Source: Lysobacteraceae bacterium NML91-0213 (lineage in GTDB: Bacteria > Pseudomonadota > Gammaproteobacteria > Xanthomonadales > Xanthomonadaceae). Taken from it: DNA of 64,000 bases. This document shows, piece after piece, positions 60,791 through 64,000 of the stretch (within the stretch, counting starts at the first letter, position 1; the number at the start of each line of letters is the position of its first letter). A model generated the notes under the pieces. It ran no database searches, had not been told where the DNA came from, and saw only the letters and a program-made list of their open reading frames with translations. A program made the translations under genes and the position numbers. The stretch lies in assembly GCA_002798175.1 (NCBI GenBank), contig NWQL01000005.1, positions 167,492-231,491 of the forward strand, written 5' to 3'.

Positions 60791-62083
60791 TCAGCGCCCG
60801 TAGGCGCGCGGCAGCCCGCCCTGTTCGCGCGACGTTCCACTGCGCAGGTAGCGGTCGCGCAGCTCGGTCTGGCGCGAACGCATCGGGATCGCCACGCCGT
60901 CGAACCAGGTCTGCTCGGCGGTGTGGATGACGTCGAGCGGGTCGCCGCTCCACAGCACCAGGTCGGCGCGCTGGCCCACGGCGATCGTGCCGATGCCGTC
61001 CACGCCCAGCACCTCGGCCGGCACCCGGGTCAGCCCGGCCAGCGCCGCATCCCAGGGCAGGCCGTGGGCGACCGCATTGCCGGCCAGCTGGCGCAGCTTG
61101 CGCGCGTTGTGGGCGGCGTCGCTTGCCCGGGCGAACGACACCTGCACGCCGGCGGCCTGCAGGCGCGCGGCGTTCTCAAGCGACGCATGCAGCTGGTCGA
61201 AGCCCGACGGCAGGTTGTCGAGCGGATCGACGAACACCGGCACGCGGGCCGCGGCGAGGTCCGCCGCCACCCGCCAGGCTTCGGAGCCGCCGGCGATGGC
61301 GATGCGCAGGTCGTGGCGCTTCGACCAGCGCAGCAGCTGGCGGATGTCGGCGGCGCGGTCCACCGCCACCAGCACCCGGCCGTTGCCGTCGAGGTAGCGG
61401 GTGAGCGCGCTGCGGCCTGCCGGGGTCAGCAGCGACACATGCGAGCCGACCGGGATCCGCCCGCGCGCCTCGTCGATGATCTGGTCGAGCAGCATCCACT
61501 GCGCCGCGCGCGAGCTGCCGGTGAGTTCCGCACCGCGCGCGCCCAGCTGCAGGAACAGCACCCGCGGGCCGGCCGGGTCGTCACTGCCGTCCAGCCGCAT
61601 CGTCGCGCCCTGGCCGGCGATGATCGAGCCGCCGGAGGTGGCGCCGGCTGCCAGCAGGCTGAAGCCGATGCCCTCGGCGGTGGCCACCGGGCGCAGCAGC
61701 GAGTCCGGGTTGTAGGCCAGGGTGACGTCGAATTCCGGGCGCACGACCATGTCCTTGGCGCCGTCGCCCAGCGCGAGGCGGCCATCGCTGGTGCTGTCCT
61801 CGCCGGAGACCTCCTCGATGCCGAGACCGTTGATGCCGCCGAACAGAGTCGGCGTCAGTGGCCTGCCGGCGGCGTCGACGACCGGCACGCCGGCGGCGGC
61901 CAGGCCGCTGCCGATGCCGGCGATGCGCCCGCCGCGCACCAGCACGTCGGTGTGCTCCAGCGTGCCCTGCGCGGTGGCGGTGTGCACGGTGGCGTTGCGG
62001 ATCAGCAGGTCCTGGGCGGCGGCCGGCAGGGCCAGCGCCGCGGCCAGCGCCGTGGCGAGCAGGGTCGGCAGGCGGCGGCTCAT
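60791..62083 (-). CDS. Amidohydrolase-family protein lacking the metal-binding HxH
   Basis: 430 residues with a signal peptide (ALAAALALPAAAQ). The fold is shown by TVHTATAQGTLEHTDVLVRGGRIAGIGSGL and the terminal GIGTIAVGQRADLVLWSGDPL. At the position where active amidohydrolases read PGLIDxHxH, this protein reads TPTLFGGINGLGIEEV, so the HxH metal ligands are absent. It is probably inactive as a hydrolase or uses another chemistry. It is coupled to a normal amidohydrolase by a 4-bp overlap (ATGA) and may form a heterodimer with it. The frame could be read upstream through that gene, but ATG 62083 fits the signal peptide. Confidence 0.85.
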   Translation of the reverse strand: MSRRLPTLLATALAAALALPAAAQDLLIRNATVHTATAQGTLEHTDVLVRGGRIAGIGSGLAAAGVPVVDAAGRPLTPTLFGGINGLGIEEVSGEDSTSDGRLALGDGAKDMVVRPEFDVTLAYNPDSLLRPVATAEGIGFSLLAAGATSGGSIIAGQGATMRLDGSDDPAGPRVLFLQLGARGAELTGSSRAAQWMLLDQIIDEARGRIPVGSHVSLLTPAGRSALTRYLDGNGRVLVAVDRAADIRQLLRWSKRHDLRIAIAGGSEAWRVAADLAAARVPVFVDPLDNLPSGFDQLHASLENAARLQAAGVQVSFARASDAAHNARKLRQLAGNAVAHGLPWDAALAGLTRVPAEVLGVDGIGTIAVGQRADLVLWSGDPLDVIHTAEQTWFDGVAIPMRSRQTELRDRYLRSGTSREQGGLPRAYGR

Positions 62084-63567
62084 CGGGCACCTCCGGCGCT
62101 CTGCACGACAGTGCTCTGGACGGGGGTGCTCTGGACGGGGGTGTTCCGGACGGAGGTGCTCCGGGCGGGCATGCCCTGGCCGAGCATGAAGTCCGACACC
62201 GGCTGGCGGCTGCGGTCGGCGCGGTCGTACACGCGCGCACCGTCGATATACACCTGTTCGGCAAGCGCGTAGCTGGAGAACGGGTCGCGGTTCCACAGCA
62301 CCACGTCGCCCATCTTGCCGGGCTCGAGCGTGCCGGTGTGGTCGAGGATGCCCATCGACCGCGCCGGGTTGGCGGTGACCCAGGTGATCGCGCGCTCGGG
62401 GGTGATCTCCATGCCGGCGCGGCGCGCGCTGGCCATCACCTTCGCGGTTTCCTGGTTGAGGCGCTGGATGCCCTCGCTGGAATCGGAATGCACGATCGCG
62501 CAGCCGTTCTCCGGGCGGTCGACCAGCGCCACGTTCTCCTGGATGCCGTCGAAGGCTTCCATCTTGAAGCCCCACCAGTCGGCCCACAGCGCGCCGCAGA
62601 TGCCCTCGCGGGCGAGGTCGTCGGCGAGCTTGTAGGCCTCCACCCCATGGTGGAAGGCGGCGATCTCGAAGCCGAACTCGTCGGCCAGCTGCATCATGTT
62701 GGCCATCTCGTCGGCGCGGTAGCAGTGGATGTGGACGAGGATGTCGCCGTTGAGCGCGCCGGCCAGAGTGTCCAGGCGCAGGTCCCGCTTGCCGCCGTTG
62801 CCGCCGTTGTCGCTGTTGCGGCCGCGGCGGCGCGAGGTCTCTTCCGGCGGGGTGTTGCGGGTGCGGTATTCGGCGGCCTCGGCGAACGCGGCGCGGAACC
62901 CGGCGATGTTGCCCATGCGGGTGGCGGGACCGCCCTTCTGCCCGTACACCCGCTTGGGGTTCTCGCCGCAGGCCATCTTCAGCCCGTGCGGGGCGCCGGG
63001 AAACTTCATCTCCTGCACGGTGGTGGCGGCGACGTTCTTCAGCGTCACCCCGCGGCCGCCGAACAGGTTGGCCGAGCCGGGCAGGATCTGCAGCGCGGTC
63101 ACGCCGCCGGCCAGCGCCGCGGCGAAGCCGGGATCCTGCGGCCACACCGAATGCTCGGCCCAGACCGCGGCCGTGTTGGGGTTGGTCATCTCATTGCCGT
63201 CGCTGTGCGCGCGCACGCCCGGACTGGGGTACACGCCCAGGTGCGAGTGCACGTCGATGAGCCCGGGGGTCACCCACTTGCCGGTGCCGTCGACCACGGT
63301 CGCGCCGTCGGGCGCCTGCAGGCCGGTGCCCACCGCCTCGATGCGGCCTCCCACCAGCAGCACATCGGCGCCATCGAGGCGCTCGCCGGTGCCGGTGAGC
63401 ACGGTGGCACCGCGGATCAGCACCGGTGGGCTGGCGATCGGTGCGTAGGTGCTGGGATAGGGGTCGTGGGCGAAGCGCGCGGCACCCTGCGGTGCCTCGC
63501 TGGCGAAGGCGGGTGCGGACGCGATCGCAAGCGCCACGGCCAGCGCCGCGGACAGTGGTTTCAACAT
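62080..63567 (-). CDS. Amidohydrolase (imidazolonepropionase-like), secreted
   Basis: 495 residues with a signal peptide cut near AFASEA. The metal-dependent hydrolase motifs are intact: LIDVHSHLGVYPS (HxH), DILVHIHCYRADE, AAFHHGVEAYK and VTANPARSMG, with LEPGKMGDVVLWNRDP closing the beta-sandwich. Substrate unknown; related secreted enzymes act on peptides or amides. Start at ATG 63567. The tail from about residue 475 is a TPVQS-type repeat. Divergent to the AMP nucleosidase. Confidence 0.9.
   Translation of the reverse strand: MLKPLSAALAVALAIASAPAFASEAPQGAARFAHDPYPSTYAPIASPPVLIRGATVLTGTGERLDGADVLLVGGRIEAVGTGLQAPDGATVVDGTGKWVTPGLIDVHSHLGVYPSPGVRAHSDGNEMTNPNTAAVWAEHSVWPQDPGFAAALAGGVTALQILPGSANLFGGRGVTLKNVAATTVQEMKFPGAPHGLKMACGENPKRVYGQKGGPATRMGNIAGFRAAFAEAAEYRTRNTPPEETSRRRGRNSDNGGNGGKRDLRLDTLAGALNGDILVHIHCYRADEMANMMQLADEFGFEIAAFHHGVEAYKLADDLAREGICGALWADWWGFKMEAFDGIQENVALVDRPENGCAIVHSDSSEGIQRLNQETAKVMASARRAGMEITPERAITWVTANPARSMGILDHTGTLEPGKMGDVVLWNRDPFSSYALAEQVYIDGARVYDRADRSRQPVSDFMLGQGMPARSTSVRNTPVQSTPVQSTVVQSAGGAR
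62098..62172 (-). repeat. 15-bp tandem repeat at the 3' end of the amidohydrolase gene
   Basis: Five 15-bp units, GCTCTGGACGGGGGT and variants (62098-62112, 62113-62127, 62128-62142, 62143-62157, 62158-62172). On the coding strand they give repeated TPVQS pentapeptides at the C-terminus. The period keeps the frame, so copy number can change without damage. Confidence 0.8.
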
Positions 63568-63695
63568 CGGTGGTTTCCCCGGGAACGACGAACCATCCAC
63601 GCTAGCCGCTGCGCCGAAGGCTGCCAACCTGACGTTGGTCATGGCCGAGCGCTTTGCTCGCGAGCGCCGCCACGCCGGTGTCGCGTGGGGCGACC

Positions 63696-63701
63696 TAGAA
63701 T
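63696..63701 (+). promoter_or_regulatory. -10 box TAGAAT for the AMP nucleosidase gene
   Basis: TAGAAT, then 21 bases with AAAAGGAG as ribosome site before the ATG at 63723. No clear -35. Confidence 0.4.
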
Positions 63702-63722
63702 GGGTCGCAAAAAGGAGAACGC

Positions 63723-64000
63723 ATGAAAGACAAGTCCCAGATCGTCGACAACTGGCTGCCGCGCTATACCGGCGTGCCGCTCGACGGCTTCGGCGAGCAC
63801 ATCCTGCTGACCAACTTCGGTGGCTACCTCGCCCACTTCGCGCGCCTGACCGGTGCGGAAATCGTCGGCGCCGATCGGCCGATGCCCAGCGCCACCGCCG
63901 ACGGCATCACCATGATCAACTTCGGCATGGGCAGCCCCAACGCGGCCACGATGATGGACCTGCTGTCGGCGATCGCACCCAGGGCGGTGCTGTTTCTCGG
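63723..64000 (+). CDS. amn: AMP nucleosidase, short form (5' part, cut by window end)
   Basis: The first 92 residues (MKDKSQIVDNWLPRYTG, HILLTNFGGYL, MPSATADGITMINFGMGS) match the AMP nucleosidase family, which splits AMP into adenine and ribose 5-phosphate. In Xanthomonadaceae a short ~260-residue form is usual. A strong Shine-Dalgarno AAAGGAG lies upstream of ATG 63723. The gene runs beyond the window. Confidence 0.85.
   Translation, partial: MKDKSQIVDNWLPRYTGVPLDGFGEHILLTNFGGYLAHFARLTGAEIVGADRPMPSATADGITMINFGMGSPNAATMMDLLSAIAPRAVLFL

Noticed and set aside
62098-62172. Tandem 15-bp repeats as a CRISPR array
   Set aside because: There are no spacers, the units adjoin and lie in a coding frame.

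Overview
The window is about 64 kb of very GC-rich chromosome. Its gene content points to a yellow-pigmented gammaproteobacterium of the Xanthomonadaceae/Lysobacteraceae (Luteimonas/Lysobacter/Xanthomonas type). The main evidence is an aryl-polyene (xanthomonadin-type) pigment locus beside aroE and hemB, several secreted S9 and S46 peptidases, a copLAB copper operon, and the rho-trxA/rhlB and ftsEX-rpoH neighbourhoods typical of gammaproteobacteria. Nearly every gene is chromosomal housekeeping or lineage-conserved. The only clearly mobile DNA is at the left edge.

Layout. (1) 1-1250: right end of an integrated element. The start of an IS3-family transposase (1-44) sits inside the 3' part of a P4-type integrase gene, which has lost its last catalytic residues. 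Upstream of the integrase lie a promoter-like sequence and about eight codons resembling the start of exonuclease III, the possible integration target. (2) 1447-4326: gamma-carbonic anhydrase, a Cys-cluster protein, aroE, hemB. (3) 4423-20289: aryl-polyene/xanthomonadin locus. A chorismatase (xanB2) and a flavin halogenase read leftwards. An acyl carrier protein, membrane protein, two acyltransferases, two hotdog dehydratases, a LolA-like carrier, an MMPL exporter, a ketoreductase and a lipoprotein read rightwards. A second halogenase-like flavoprotein, a glycosyltransferase, a half-size ketosynthase homologue and a full ketosynthase read leftwards. An 0.9-kb non-coding insert in the middle holds two related ~110-bp hairpin elements. 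(4) 20369-35806: dipeptidyl peptidase, glutathione transferase, a PAS-GGDEF-EAL protein, UvrD-type helicase, a 58-residue membrane protein, a dehydrogenase, an S46 peptidase, then hemF coupled to a second S9 peptidase. (5) 36179-44080: CIO-type bd oxidase cydAB, YcgL coupled to a membrane-anchored ankyrin protein, and two TonB-domain-like secreted paralogues. (6) 44163-52943: rho, trxA, rhlB, ftsE, ftsX, a two-receiver regulator, ung, rpoH. (7) 53039-64000: membrane AraC regulator, DUF2306, zupT, copLAB, an outer-membrane barrel remnant, DUF1275, a pair of coupled amidohydrolases, and the start of an AMP nucleosidase.

How it works together. The shikimate pathway (aroE) leads to chorismate, which the chorismatase turns into hydroxybenzoate. 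That is the likely aromatic starter for a polyene chain built on the ACP by the ketosynthases, ketoreductase and dehydratases. The chain would be halogenated by the flavoproteins and moved to the outer membrane by the acyltransferases, LolA-like protein and MMPL pump. No AMP-ligase for loading the starter is visible here. The most unusual signals are the two hairpin elements whose outer arms differ in sequence but keep their pairing, a possible small RNA with palindromic operators between the S9 peptidase and cydA, a perfect CRP/Clp-type site, and repeated -10 boxes ending exactly 6 nt before a start codon, which suggests leaderless mRNAs.
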